Positions 28,653-37,597 of a stretch of DNA of 64,000 nt are shown here, piece after piece (position 1 is the first letter of the stretch; each line of letters opens with the position of its first letter). Under the pieces are notes generated by a model. It had not been told where the DNA came from, made no database searches, and saw only the letters and a list, made by a program, of their open reading frames with translations. The DNA is from Alloyangia pacifica (GTDB lineage: Bacteria > Pseudomonadota > Alphaproteobacteria > Rhodobacterales > Rhodobacteraceae), in the NCBI RefSeq assembly GCF_020524285.1, contig NZ_JAIVKX010000024.1:1-64000 (forward strand), in the 5' to 3' direction. Both the position numbers and the translations under genes were made by a program.

Positions 28653-29597
28653 ATGAACGCCCCCCGGCCCCTTTCGAGGCAGACCCGGATCACCATCCTG
28701 CTGGCCACCTGGAACGGCGCCGCGCATCTTCAGGAGCAGCTCGACTCCTACCGGGCGCAGACCCATGAAGCCTGGGATCTCTGGGTCAGCGACGACGGCT
28801 CCAGCGATGCCACGCTGGAGATCCTCGAGGCCTTCCGCGCCGCCGAGAGCCCGCGGCGCGAGGTGCGCATCGTCCAGGGCCCGCGCCGCGGCCATGCCGC
28901 CAACTTCCTGTCGCTGCTCTGCCACCCCGAGCTGCCCGCCGGGCCGGTGGCGCTCTCGGACCAGGACGACGTCTGGCTGCCCGGGAAGCTGGCGCTGGCG
29001 CTCGGGGCGCTGAAGAACGCCGCGCCGGTGGCGCTCTACGGCGCGCAGAGCATCCACACCGACCAGGCGCTGCGCCGCATCGGCGGCTCGCGCCCGCCGC
29101 GCGGAAGACCCTGTTTCGGCAATGCGCTGACCCAGAACGTGGTGAGTGGGCACAGCGCCACGCTCAGCGCCGGGGCGGTCGCGCTGGTGCGCAGGGCGGG
29201 CGTGCCCGAGGGCATCCCCTACCACGACTGGTGGCTCTACCAGCTGGTGAGCGGCGCCGGCGGCGAGATCGTCATCGATCCGGCCAAGGTGCTCTATTAC
29301 CGCCAGCACCTGAGCAACGCGATGGGCGCGCACCAGGGGCTGTCGGCACGGCTGCTGCGGGTGCGGCAGGTGCTGGGGCGCACCTACGCGAGCTGGATCG
29401 CCGCCAACCTCGCGGCGCTGGACCGGGTCTCGGGGCTGCTCACGCCGGAGAACCGCGCGCTGATCGAGACCCTGCGCGCGGGCACGCCGCGGCCCGGGCT
29501 CGGGCGGGTGCTGACCTTCCGCCGGCTCGGGGTGCACCGGCAGACCCGGCTGACCACGGCCAGCCTCTACCTCGCCGCCGCGCTGGGGCGAGTCTGA
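28653..29597 (+). CDS. GT2-family glycosyltransferase, rhamnosyltransferase-like
   Basis: 314 residues from the ATG at 28653 (AGAGAGA upstream). TRITILLATWNGAAHLQEQL begins the GT-A fold, LWVSDDGSSDATLEIL gives the first aspartates, and ALSDQDDVWLPGKL contains the DQDD metal-binding motif typical of the rhamnosyltransferase-like branch of GT2 (WbbL/RfbF-like). PYHDWWLYQLVSGAGG supplies the acceptor-side acidic residue. With the dTDP-rhamnose genes on the same replicon, dTDP-rhamnose is a reasonable donor. It is divergent from the propeller/DUF4214 gene and is followed 48 bases later by the convergent kpsT gene. It is soluble, with no membrane helices. Confidence 0.85.
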   Translation: MNAPRPLSRQTRITILLATWNGAAHLQEQLDSYRAQTHEAWDLWVSDDGSSDATLEILEAFRAAESPRREVRIVQGPRRGHAANFLSLLCHPELPAGPVALSDQDDVWLPGKLALALGALKNAAPVALYGAQSIHTDQALRRIGGSRPPRGRPCFGNALTQNVVSGHSATLSAGAVALVRRAGVPEGIPYHDWWLYQLVSGAGGEIVIDPAKVLYYRQHLSNAMGAHQGLSARLLRVRQVLGRTYASWIAANLAALDRVSGLLTPENRALIETLRAGTPRPGLGRVLTFRRLGVHRQTRLTTASLYLAAALGRV

Positions 29598-29645
29598 GGC
29601 GAAACAGTCTCTAACAAGGGGATTTCAGCACGAGACGGCGCGGGC

Positions 29646-30308
29646 TCAGCCGCGGCGCTTCATGTTCTCCTCGTGTTCGCGGATGCCCCGGTCGACATCA
29701 TCGTGGAAGGTCAGGTGACCGTCCTCCAGCACCACCACCGCGTCGCAGAGCTGACGGATCTGCCCCATCGAGTGGCTCACCACCACCGATCCGGCATTGC
29801 GCATGCGCTGCTTGAACAGCGCGTCGCTGCGCGCCTTGAAGGACGCATCCCCCACCGCAGTGATCTCGTCGACGAGGTAGGTGTCGAAGGCGATGCCCAT
29901 GGAGGCGCCGAAGGCGAGGCGCGACTTCATCCCTGAGGAATAGGTCTTCAGCGGCAGGTGGAAATGCACCCCGAGCCCGGCGAACTCCTCGACGAAGGCA
30001 ATCAGCTCGTCGGTGTCGACGCCGTAGATGCGGCCGATGAAGCGGCAGTTCTGCGCGCCGCTCAGCTCGCCGTGGAAGGAGCCGGCAAAGCCCACCGGCC
30101 AGGAGATCGAACCCGAGGAGCTGATCTTGCCGGAACTCGGCGGCTCGGTGCCGGCGATCATCTTCAGCAGCGTCGACTTGCCCGCGCCATTGCGTCCCAA
30201 GAGCCCCACCGAGCGGCCGCTGGGGAAGGTCATGGAGACATTCTCCATGATGGTCTTGCGCTTGCCTTCCATGACGAAGGTCTTGCTGACGTTCTCGAAG
30301 CGGATCAT
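29646..30308 (-). CDS. kpsT: Capsule polysaccharide ABC transporter ATPase, KpsT type
   Basis: 220 residues, the length of KpsT/CtrD/BexA rather than of O-antigen Wzt proteins that carry an extra C-terminal carbohydrate-binding domain. Walker A is GRNGAGKST at 38-46; a YSSGMKSRL signature replaces the usual LSGGQ as in this family; YLVDEIT is the Walker B/catalytic Asp-Glu pair and VVVSHS the H-loop. It powers export of a lipid-linked polysaccharide through KpsM. It lies 13 bases downstream of kpsE on the same strand, while kpsM is divergent on the other side, forming a compact three-gene exporter. No kpsD outer-membrane gene is adjacent. Confidence 0.92.
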   Translation of the reverse strand: MIRFENVSKTFVMEGKRKTIMENVSMTFPSGRSVGLLGRNGAGKSTLLKMIAGTEPPSSGKISSSGSISWPVGFAGSFHGELSGAQNCRFIGRIYGVDTDELIAFVEEFAGLGVHFHLPLKTYSSGMKSRLAFGASMGIAFDTYLVDEITAVGDASFKARSDALFKQRMRNAGSVVVSHSMGQIRQLCDAVVVLEDGHLTFHDDVDRGIREHEENMKRRG

Positions 30309-30321
30309 GCCCGGCGCGCCC

Positions 30322-31644
30322 TCAGCGGCGGTCCTTGACCGAATAGGCGACCAGCACCGCGGTCGACCAGAGCAGGAAGAGGAAGAGCGAGACCACCATC
30401 AGCAGCGTGGCGCGGCTGGGGTATTCTGCGGTCTGCGCGCTGGTCGGCTGCATGTAGGCGGCGAGGTAGCGGCTCTTGCGCTTGGCCTCGGCCAAGGCGG
30501 TGTCATAGGCCGCCAGCGCCGACAGGTAGGCGCGCTCGGCGAACTCGCGGTCGACCGAGAGCCGCTCGTAATCGCCGACGAGATCGGCGAACACCTGGCC
30601 GCCCGTGCCCGAGCCCTCGAAGCCGAGCTTCTGGCGCTCGGCCGAGATGCGCGACCGGATCACGTCGAGCCGCCGCTCGGCCTGACCGACACGCGGGTCG
30701 TTCTGCTGCGAGGTCTCGCGCAGCAGATCGAGCTCGATGATCTGCTCGGCCTCCTGCGCCTGCAGGTTGCTGAGCAGCCCGGCCTGACTCTGCAGGTCGA
30801 TCTGCGGGTCGATGATCTGGGTCTCGTTGCGGAAGCGGGTGACGGTCTCGCGCGCCTCCTTGAGCCGCTCGACCGCCTCGTCGAGCTCGTCGCGCGAATA
30901 GCTGATCGCATCGGCGCGGGCGACGGCGCTGAGCTCGTTGATCACGTCGGAGCTCTCGTCAAGCAGGGTCTGGGCGATCAGCGTCGCATCCTCGGGGCGG
31001 AAGGCGCGCACCTCGACCTCGATCAGACCGGCGCTGTAGGAGATGCGCACCATGTCGCCCCAATAGGCGAGCAGCTGCTCGATCGAGGCGTCCTTCTCGA
31101 GCTTGAACACCGGATCCCAGCCTTCCGGCGACCAGATCGCGTGCAAGTCGATCTTGTCGTCGATGTCCGAGACCAGCTTCTGGCTCTGGATGAACTCGTA
31201 GAGGATGTCGGTGTCCGAGGAGCTCGAGCTCGACAGGTTCGACAGCCCGCCCAGCAGTTCGACCGCCGAGGCGGCATCCTCTTGGCGCACGGTGAAGCCA
31301 ACCTTCGAGGCGTATTGATCCGCCGCCACCAGCCACAGGTAGAGCGCGGTGAGAATCCCCGGCAGCACGACGCAGCCGAGGAAGCTCAGCAGCATCAGAC
31401 GGTGCCGGCGCCGCGGCTTCGCCGCGCCCGCCGGGGGGCGCGAGGGTAAGGTCGGTTGCGCCGCGGCGGGCTTCGGCCCCGGCGACTGGCCGGGGGCTTT
31501 CCCGGGCGCGGGCACCACGGAGGGGCGCGGCACGGCTTTCTGCTCGGCGGGGCTGGGCTTGGCTGAAGTCGGCTGGGCGGAAGCCTGGCCTTCCTGCTGC
31601 GGCTGCGCCTGAGCGGCGGCCTTGTCCTTGGCGGGTTGTGTCAA
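30322..31644 (-). CDS. kpsE: Capsule export inner-membrane protein, KpsE/CtrB/BexC type
   Basis: 440 residues. The cytoplasmic N-terminal 75 residues are rich in alanine, proline, glutamine and lysine. A first membrane helix (about 84-106, LMLLSFLGCVVLPGILTALY) and a last one (about 412-432, MVVSLFLFLLWSTAVLVAYS) enclose a periplasmic domain with heptad-like helices (about 210-380), the plan of PCP-3 polysaccharide co-polymerases. It links the KpsMT transporter to the outer-membrane channel. The start appears to be TTG at 31644, since no in-frame ATG precedes the first helix; this start is uncertain. It shares an 86-base divergent promoter region with kpsM. Confidence 0.88.
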   Translation of the reverse strand: MTQPAKDKAAAQAQPQQEGQASAQPTSAKPSPAEQKAVPRPSVVPAPGKAPGQSPGPKPAAAQPTLPSRPPAGAAKPRRRHRLMLLSFLGCVVLPGILTALYLWLVAADQYASKVGFTVRQEDAASAVELLGGLSNLSSSSSSDTDILYEFIQSQKLVSDIDDKIDLHAIWSPEGWDPVFKLEKDASIEQLLAYWGDMVRISYSAGLIEVEVRAFRPEDATLIAQTLLDESSDVINELSAVARADAISYSRDELDEAVERLKEARETVTRFRNETQIIDPQIDLQSQAGLLSNLQAQEAEQIIELDLLRETSQQNDPRVGQAERRLDVIRSRISAERQKLGFEGSGTGGQVFADLVGDYERLSVDREFAERAYLSALAAYDTALAEAKRKSRYLAAYMQPTSAQTAEYPSRATLLMVVSLFLFLLWSTAVLVAYSVKDRR

Positions 31645-31730
31645 ACGAGCCCCATGGGAATGTCATTTACCTCAAGGCGATGCTAATACACCTCAGACGC
31701 ACAAGATACCAGTTTCCGGAAGGCCCCTGC

Positions 31731-32570
31731 ATGAGCACCGAAGGTTTTGCGCCGCCGCCCCAGATGCAGCCCCAAACCCCCGCTACGGAGACCGTCTCCG
31801 GTCGCCGCTCGTTTCCCGGCGCGCGCTCGGTTGCGGCGCTGGTCCTGCGCGAGATGGCCACCAGCTACGGCCGCTCGCCGGGCGGCTACATCTGGGCCAT
31901 TCTCGAGCCGATCGGCGGCATCCTGATGCTGTCTCTGGCCTTCTCGGCCTTCCTGCGTAACCCCAGCCTCGGGGTCAGCTTCCCGATGTTCTACGCCACC
32001 GGCATGCTGCCCTTCCTCATGTACATCGAGCTGCAGGGCAAGATCGCCAGCGCGCTGAACTTCTCCAAGCCGCTTCTGGCCTACCCCACGGTCACCTTCC
32101 TCGACGCCATCCTCGGGCGCTTCATCCTCGGGGTGATGACCAAGCTGCTGGTCAGCTACATCATCTTCGGCGGCATCATGATGGTCTACGAAACCCGGGT
32201 GACGCTGGATTTCCCGCATATCTTCGAGGCCTTTGCCCTGGCGGCCCTGCTCGGGCTCGGGCTCGGTACGCTCACCTGTTTCGTCTTCACCCGCTTTCCG
32301 ATGGCGCAGCAAGCCTGGGGGATCCTGATGAAGCCGATCTTCCTAGTCTCGGGGATCTTCTACCTCTTCGAGACCATCCCCAATCCCTACCAGAGCTACC
32401 TGTGGTACAACCCGCTGGTGCATGTGGTCGGCATCATGCGCAAGGGCTTCTACCCGACCTATGACGCCAGCTACGCCTCGCCGGTCTACGTGCTCTCCAT
32501 CGCGCTGGTCAGCCTGACCCTCGGGCTGCTGCTCCTCCGGCGCTACCACGCCGAGATCCTCAACCGCTAG
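31731..32570 (+). CDS. kpsM: Capsule polysaccharide ABC transporter permease, KpsM type
   Basis: 279 residues from the ATG at 31731, preceded by GGAAGG. ABC-2 type permease with six hydrophobic segments; VAALVLREMATSYGRSPGGY is the amphipathic N-terminal helix and FYLFETIPNPYQSYLWYNPL the conserved segment before the last helices. It would form the channel for polysaccharide transfer across the inner membrane with KpsT. The gene is divergent from kpsE. Its TAG stop overlaps the stop of the convergent sulfotransferase gene in a shared CTAG, so transcription from either side must run into the other. The longer frame to 31638 has no family support. Confidence 0.93.
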   Translation: MSTEGFAPPPQMQPQTPATETVSGRRSFPGARSVAALVLREMATSYGRSPGGYIWAILEPIGGILMLSLAFSAFLRNPSLGVSFPMFYATGMLPFLMYIELQGKIASALNFSKPLLAYPTVTFLDAILGRFILGVMTKLLVSYIIFGGIMMVYETRVTLDFPHIFEAFALAALLGLGLGTLTCFVFTRFPMAQQAWGILMKPIFLVSGIFYLFETIPNPYQSYLWYNPLVHVVGIMRKGFYPTYDASYASPVYVLSIALVSLTLGLLLLRRYHAEILNR

Positions 32571-33790
32571 GCGCGGGCAAAGACCTGCGGCAGGCCGCGC
32601 CGCAGCCGCCCCCAGACGCTCCGCGAGCGCCCTGCCGCCTGGCGCACCGCGAGGTCGGCCTTCAGCAGCGCCTCGAGCAACGGCCGCAGCGCCGCGTCCC
32701 ACTCGGTGACCGGCGCCGCCGCGGACGGGCAGCCCGGAAGCGCCGGGACCGCCATCTCGGCCGTGCGGCAGGCCCGTCGGGTGCCCTCGAGCAGCGCGGC
32801 ATGCAACGCCGCCAGCTCGGCACGGTCACTCAGCGCCGACGGGCCAGCACGGAGATCCTCGAGATAGGGCTCCTCGGAGGTCCAGCGCGCATCGGCCAGG
32901 ATGTCCTGCATCTGCGCGGCGCTGGCGATGCGCCGCAGCGCCTCGCGGTTCGCCTCGACCGTCTCGCGCAGGTCGCGGATATGACGTGGCCGCACCGCCC
33001 AGAGCTTGCGCGCCGTCACCGGTGGGCACCAGCGCTGGATGACGAACTCGGTGGCCGCCGCGTGCCCCGTCGCGCGGAACTCGCGGTTGCGCAGCAGGAA
33101 GCCGATCAGCGCCGGCGGCGAGGAGCTGTTGCTGCTCGCCGTGCTCGGCAGGTCGCACTCGTAGAACTCCGCGAACTTGCGCACCACGTCCGGGCGGGCA
33201 TTGCCGAGCCGCAGCCGCAGGTTGGGGATCTGCGCCCAGCGTTCCAAGTCGAGACCGAACGCATAGGGCAGGTTGCTGCGTTTCATCCAGGCCTCGAGGG
33301 TCGACGTGTTCCAGACCCCCCATTGCCAGTAGGCCGCGTTCATCCAGTCCACCGGCGGGCGCAGGAAAGCCACCACCTCGACGGGCGGGTTGCCCCAGCG
33401 CGCCAGATGCTCGGCAAAGAGGTCGGGGTAGGAGATCCAGCCCTCGCAGGAGGCGATCGGCGCGAAGCCCTGCTGCTGCCCCACCTCCATGACCTTGCGC
33501 AGGTTGTCGAAGACCGTCTCGGTCACCGCGCCGGGCCACAGGTTCGGCCAGGTGGCGTAGCCGTAGGCAGAACGTCGCCCGGCCGTGACCACCTGCTGCC
33601 CGAAGAGGAGGCTCTGTCGCCCGCCGCCCTGGTAGAGTGCGCTGTAGCGCAGCCGCTGGCCCGAGGCGGTGGTCAGGTCGGGGGTCCGGCTCAGCGCCGT
33701 CTGCAGGGCCGAGCTTCCGGCCTTGGGCATCCCGACATGCAGGATGAGGTGGCTCTCGCCCGTCGTTGCCCCCATCGTGGTCCCCGTCAT
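32567..33790 (-). CDS. Sulfotransferase-like protein
   Basis: 407 residues. LILHVGMPKAGSSALQTAL near residues 15-33 is the 5'-phosphosulfate loop, and VEVVAFLRPPVDWMNAAYW near 140 has the arginine and downstream positions of the 3'-phosphate site, though the serine expected after the arginine is not obvious, so PAPS binding may be altered. The rest is weakly conserved, helical and acidic/arginine rich, as in roseobacter sulfotransferase-like proteins of exopolysaccharide loci. Its ATG overlaps the upstream glycosyltransferase stop as ATGA, so the two are translationally coupled and probably act on the same glycan. Its stop codon overlaps that of kpsM. Confidence 0.7.
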   Translation of the reverse strand: MTGTTMGATTGESHLILHVGMPKAGSSALQTALSRTPDLTTASGQRLRYSALYQGGGRQSLLFGQQVVTAGRRSAYGYATWPNLWPGAVTETVFDNLRKVMEVGQQQGFAPIASCEGWISYPDLFAEHLARWGNPPVEVVAFLRPPVDWMNAAYWQWGVWNTSTLEAWMKRSNLPYAFGLDLERWAQIPNLRLRLGNARPDVVRKFAEFYECDLPSTASSNSSSPPALIGFLLRNREFRATGHAAATEFVIQRWCPPVTARKLWAVRPRHIRDLRETVEANREALRRIASAAQMQDILADARWTSEEPYLEDLRAGPSALSDRAELAALHAALLEGTRRACRTAEMAVPALPGCPSAAAPVTEWDAALRPLLEALLKADLAVRQAAGRSRSVWGRLRRGLPQVFARA

Positions 33791-36309
33791 TGCGCAGTTT
33801 GCAGCGGCCGCGCCTCGGCGAGCGCGGTCAGCAGATCGGCGGGATCCATACGCCTCCCCTGCGGCACCGGCAAGAGCGCCCCGGGTGCGCCCTGCGCCAG
33901 CGCCCGGGACACCGCCTCGCCCTGGGCGCCGAGATCGAAGCTCACCACCGGCAGGCCGGTGGCCAGCATCTCGTGGGTGGTGAACGAAAAGGTCTCGGGC
34001 CAGATCGAGGGCATCAGCCAGCCGGAGATGCCGTAGCGCGCCACCAGCCCAGGCAGGTCGCGCAGCTCGTAGCTGCCGTGCACAAGGCTCGGCGGCGCCA
34101 GCTTGTAGGCCGGATCGAGATGGCCCAGCACCACCAGCCGCGCCGCGCCCGAGCGGGCCAGGTCGCGGCTCAGCTCCTGCAGCAGCGCCGCGCCCTTCTG
34201 CACGCCGATATTGCCCAGCACGCCGATCACCGGCGCGCCGTCGGCGCCTGAACCGGCGGCGATCCGCGGCGGCGTCGCGGGCAGCACATGCGGCACCACG
34301 GCGATGCGCTCCGCCACCTGCGGATAGGCTTCGCAGAGGATGTCGCGGCTCGAGCCCGAAAAGACCACCACCCGCTCGGCGGCGTCCATCAGCCGGCCCC
34401 AGGCGTCCTGCCAGTCGCGCAGCGAGGCGAGCTTGCCGCCGGGCCGCTCGTAGACGTGCGCCGGGTCGGCCTCGAGCGGGCCGCCCGCCACCGGCACGCC
34501 GCGGTAGACCCCATCGGCGCCCAGGAGCGTGTAGGAGGGGCTCACCGGGAAGAAGTCGTGCAGCAGGATCTCGACGGGGTGCGGGCCCTGCCCGTCCTCC
34601 CGGGCCGCCAGCCGCAGCAGCCGGTCCGGGAGCTCCGAGGCATCGCGCTCGTGCACGCCGCAGGAATAGACGATGCGCCGCTCGGACAGCAGCGCCACCA
34701 GTCTCTCCACAAGGTCCCAGTCGTTGGTTAGACCCTGGGTGAGCCCCGTCGGCCCATAGAGCTCGAGCTTCCAGCGATGCCCCTGCCCGACCCGCAGCAC
34801 CACGGCCGAGGCGCCCGCCTCCAGCTCGCGCGCGATGCGCGCCTGCAGGTAGCTCTCGGCGCCGCCGCCGAGCGCATGGGCAAGGTAGACCGGCACCGCG
34901 CCGCCCTGCCCTTCGGACTGCCGCCGCGCCGCCAGCGCCAGCCCCAGCGCCAGCCGCGGCGTGTTGAGCGGGTCGCTGCGGATGAACTCCTGCACCTCGG
35001 CGTCATAACCCGGGTAGCGCCCGGCGAGCACCCGCAGGTTGCGCTCGAGCAGCCGCTGCTTGTCGGCGCTGCCGAAGGACTGCCCGCCGCGGTGCTCGAC
35101 AAAGAGGTTGGGGGCACAGAGATGCCGCCCGCCAAGCTCGGCCACCTTGCGGCACCAGTCGTTCTCCTCGCCGTAGCCGCGCCCGAAGATCGTGTCGAAC
35201 TGCGGCACCCGGGAGAGGAACTGCGGCGCCAGCGCCATGCAGAAGCCGACCCCAGTGGGCGCCTCGGCGAGCCCGGCCCGTGGGTCGAATCCTGCCGCGA
35301 TCCGGTCGAGCGCATCGACGTCGCCGGGCGCGAGATCGTTGCGCTGGCAGATCACCGGCACGGTGAAGATCTCGGCATCGTTCGACATCGGCGTGACCGA
35401 GGCGACATCGGGCTCGGCGAGCGGCGCCAGCAGCCGCGGCAGCCAGCCCGCGGGCACCATGGCGTCGGAATTGACCAGCACCACCGGATCCTCGGGCCAG
35501 CGCGCCAGCGCCTCGGCAAAGCCGCGGTTGACCGTGCCGATGAAGCCGAGGTTCTCGGGGTTCTCCAGCAGGGTGACCTGCGGGTGCCCCTCGGCCCAGG
35601 CGCGCAGGAAGGGCAGAACCTCGGGGTCGGGCGAGGCGTCGTCGAGCAGCAGCAGACGCCAGCGCGTGCCGGAATGCGTTGCGATCCGCTCCAGCGCCTC
35701 GGGCAGCAGGTGGAAGGCATTGTAGACCGGCAGGATCAGCGTGGCGGCGCGCTCGGGCAGCTCCGGCGGCGTGGTCTCGGGCAGCAGCGCCGAGATCATT
35801 TCCACCGCCTCCGAGCGCGGCACCAGTCCGAGCCGCTCCTTGACCACCTCGCGCGCGCCGAGATCCCCCTGCCATTTCCAGCGGTAGATCACCGGCGCCA
35901 ACGCCGCCAGCGTCGCGCCGAAGCGCAGCGCCATGGGCAGCCGCGCCCGCAGGAGCGCGGCGCGGGAAAACCCGGGCAGGCTCTGTCCCGCCTTCCCCCC
36001 CTCGCCGCGCTCGGCGATCAGGTCGATCGGCCCGGTCTCGCAGGGAATGTCGAGCGCAAAGCCGCGCCGCGCGCTCCCGCCCTGCACCAGGTCGGGCACC
36101 GTCCAGGCGCGGGTGCGGTTCACCGAAAGCCCGATCCGTTCCGCCTCGGCCCAGCCCTCCACGTGGATGCGGTGCCGGCGCAGGGCGATGCGGGTGATCT
36201 CGCCGTAGGCAGTGCCACCTTCATCGGTGAGCGGGGTGCCCGGGAGATCCCGCGCGATGTTCATCTCGGCATAGCGCTCGAAGATGCGGTAGATCCGGCC
36301 CAGCAGCAC
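33787..36309 (-). CDS. Bifunctional GT2-GT4 glycosyltransferase with N-terminal beta module
   Basis: 840 residues. The GTG at 36309 is preferred because AAGGAG sits seven bases upstream. Residues about 32-105 show the short beta module (YGEITRIALRRHRIHVEGWA ... ARRGFALDIPCE) related to those of two other transferases here. A GT2 domain spans about 185-420 (LILPVYNAFHLLPEALE, LLLLDDASPDPEVLPF, VNSDAMVPAGWL, and GYGEENDWCRK as the acceptor-site ED motif). A GT4 domain spans about 470-825 (VYLAHALGGGAESYL, IGVLGNIGVQKGAALL, PSIWPETFSFTTHEMLATG). It could add two successive sugars. It is coupled to the downstream sulfotransferase by an ATGA overlap and is the gene nearest the partition module. 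Confidence 0.85.
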   Translation of the reverse strand: MLLGRIYRIFERYAEMNIARDLPGTPLTDEGGTAYGEITRIALRRHRIHVEGWAEAERIGLSVNRTRAWTVPDLVQGGSARRGFALDIPCETGPIDLIAERGEGGKAGQSLPGFSRAALLRARLPMALRFGATLAALAPVIYRWKWQGDLGAREVVKERLGLVPRSEAVEMISALLPETTPPELPERAATLILPVYNAFHLLPEALERIATHSGTRWRLLLLDDASPDPEVLPFLRAWAEGHPQVTLLENPENLGFIGTVNRGFAEALARWPEDPVVLVNSDAMVPAGWLPRLLAPLAEPDVASVTPMSNDAEIFTVPVICQRNDLAPGDVDALDRIAAGFDPRAGLAEAPTGVGFCMALAPQFLSRVPQFDTIFGRGYGEENDWCRKVAELGGRHLCAPNLFVEHRGGQSFGSADKQRLLERNLRVLAGRYPGYDAEVQEFIRSDPLNTPRLALGLALAARRQSEGQGGAVPVYLAHALGGGAESYLQARIARELEAGASAVVLRVGQGHRWKLELYGPTGLTQGLTNDWDLVERLVALLSERRIVYSCGVHERDASELPDRLLRLAAREDGQGPHPVEILLHDFFPVSPSYTLLGADGVYRGVPVAGGPLEADPAHVYERPGGKLASLRDWQDAWGRLMDAAERVVVFSGSSRDILCEAYPQVAERIAVVPHVLPATPPRIAAGSGADGAPVIGVLGNIGVQKGAALLQELSRDLARSGAARLVVLGHLDPAYKLAPPSLVHGSYELRDLPGLVARYGISGWLMPSIWPETFSFTTHEMLATGLPVVSFDLGAQGEAVSRALAQGAPGALLPVPQGRRMDPADLLTALAEARPLQTAQ

Positions 36310-36388
36310 GCGTCGTCTCCTTCAGTCTTCCGGCCCGCTCACAGCGCGATCCGTCTTGTCACAGGCCCTGCCCGGCGCCGCGCGAAAA

Positions 36389-36405
36389 TGTTTCGCAGCG
36401 AAACA
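36389..36405. repeat. parS-like 17-bp palindrome, copy 1 (downstream of parB)
   Basis: TGTTTCGCAGCGAAACA: perfect 8-bp arms around one central A. It lies 29 bases beyond the parB stop. The outer TGTTTC/GAAACA matches the arms of the universal chromosomal parS site, so ParB binding is likely. Confidence 0.75.
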
Positions 36406-36433
36406 AATGCCAGAACAGAGCCTGTCATGGTCG

Positions 36434-37492
36434 TCATCTTTCGAAACGTGCCGCGAGCCAGGCGGCGAGATCCGCGCCAAGCTCTTCGTCCGCGCCCGGC
36501 CCGTCGAGTTCCAGCCGGGAGCCGCGGCGGCGCAGGGTGAGCCCCGGCCATTGCGCCAGGGTCTCGGACGCGGTCTTCGGCTCTACCTCCGGGGTTTGGC
36601 TCGGGATCTCCGACACGGGCTCGAGGGCCGCTGCGGCGCTCATGCAGCGGGTCAGGATCTCGCGCTCGGTCGCCGCATCGGCGGGGGGCGCGGCCTTCAG
36701 CGCCTGCGTGATCTCCTGCGCCAGGCCGGGGCGATCGCGCAGCTGCTGCGCCAGCTCCAGCCCGGCGCGCTCGCTCAGAGCCTCTGGGAAGCGCAGCGCC
36801 CGGTCGAGGCTCTTCACGATGCCGATGAAGGAATTGATCTTCGAGCGCCGCGCCCGCGGCACCGAGGCGAAGAGCGTCGCCAGGGCGGATTTCTCCGAGG
36901 CGAAGACCCCGCGCTCGGCCGCCTTCACCACGATGCGCGCGCGCTCGTAATGGCTGAGGTTGGCGCGTATCTCGTTTTCCTCGATCATCGCGAGGTAAGC
37001 CGCATGGCCATCCTCGGGACGGCGCAGCAGCGCTTGCACCGTGGCGAAGCGCGGCTCGCCGGTCTCCTCGCGCAACGCCGCCAGCGCCCGGCAGCGGCGC
37101 CAGCCCGAAAGTAGCCCGTAGGCGGCGCGGCCGGGCAGGGCGACCACCTCGATCGGCGTCTGCTGGCCGCGTGCCCGCAGGCTGTCGCGCAGCGCCTGCG
37201 CCTCCTCCGGGTCCTCGGCGATGCGGTCGCGCACCAGGTGGGTCATCTCGATCTGCTCGAGCGGGATCTCCAGCACCAGCTTGCCCTCGCGCCGGGCTGC
37301 CTCCCAGCGCTCCGAGAGCTCCTCGAGCGCGGCGCTGGCCGCGGCTCCCGCCGCCACGTCGGCGATCGGCGCCGCGCGCCGCGGCGGGGCGGAGAACATG
37401 GATTTGGTCTCGAGCCCGGCGGCGGGCTCGCCAGTGTCCAGGCCGGTTTGAGGCCCGGTCTCGAGCGGGGTCAGTCTCTTGCGCTTGGCCAT
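36434..37492 (-). CDS. parB: Plasmid partition protein, ParB/RepB family
   Basis: 352 residues. A disordered N-terminus is followed by LEIPLEQIEMTHLVRDRI (about 75) and QTPIEVVALPGRAAYGLLSGWRRCRALAAL (about 110-135), the ParB/Srx nuclease-fold region containing the GWRR box involved in CTP binding. A helix-turn-helix-type middle part follows (AYLAMIEENEIRANLSHYER, KSALATLFASVPRARRSKI). It binds centromere sites and works with ParA to segregate the replicon. Ribosome site GGAG precedes the ATG. It lies downstream of parA, separated by about 105 bases that contain a parS-like palindrome, and another copy lies past its stop. Confidence 0.92.
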   Translation of the reverse strand: MAKRKRLTPLETGPQTGLDTGEPAAGLETKSMFSAPPRRAAPIADVAAGAAASAALEELSERWEAARREGKLVLEIPLEQIEMTHLVRDRIAEDPEEAQALRDSLRARGQQTPIEVVALPGRAAYGLLSGWRRCRALAALREETGEPRFATVQALLRRPEDGHAAYLAMIEENEIRANLSHYERARIVVKAAERGVFASEKSALATLFASVPRARRSKINSFIGIVKSLDRALRFPEALSERAGLELAQQLRDRPGLAQEITQALKAAPPADAATEREILTRCMSAAAALEPVSEIPSQTPEVEPKTASETLAQWPGLTLRRRGSRLELDGPGADEELGADLAAWLAARFER

Positions 37493-37575
37493 CCGTCTGC
37501 TCCTGTCAGGAAAGGGTCCGGAGACAAGCCGGCCCGAACTTGGTTAAGACGGGGTGACCCCGTCGCGCAGAAAAT

Positions 37576-37592
37576 TGTTTCGCAGCGAAACA
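37576..37592. repeat. parS-like 17-bp palindrome, copy 2 (parA-parB gap)
   Basis: Identical to copy 1 (TGTTTCGCAGCGAAACA), located six bases beyond the parA stop and about 84 bases before parB. ParB bound here could also influence parB transcription or read-through. Confidence 0.75.
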
Positions 37593-37597
37593 GAGTC

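Noticed and set aside
29646-32570. O-antigen Wzm/Wzt transporter rather than a capsule exporter
   Set aside because: The ATPase has only 220 residues without a carbohydrate-binding extension, and a KpsE-type co-polymerase is adjacent, which fits the capsule type.
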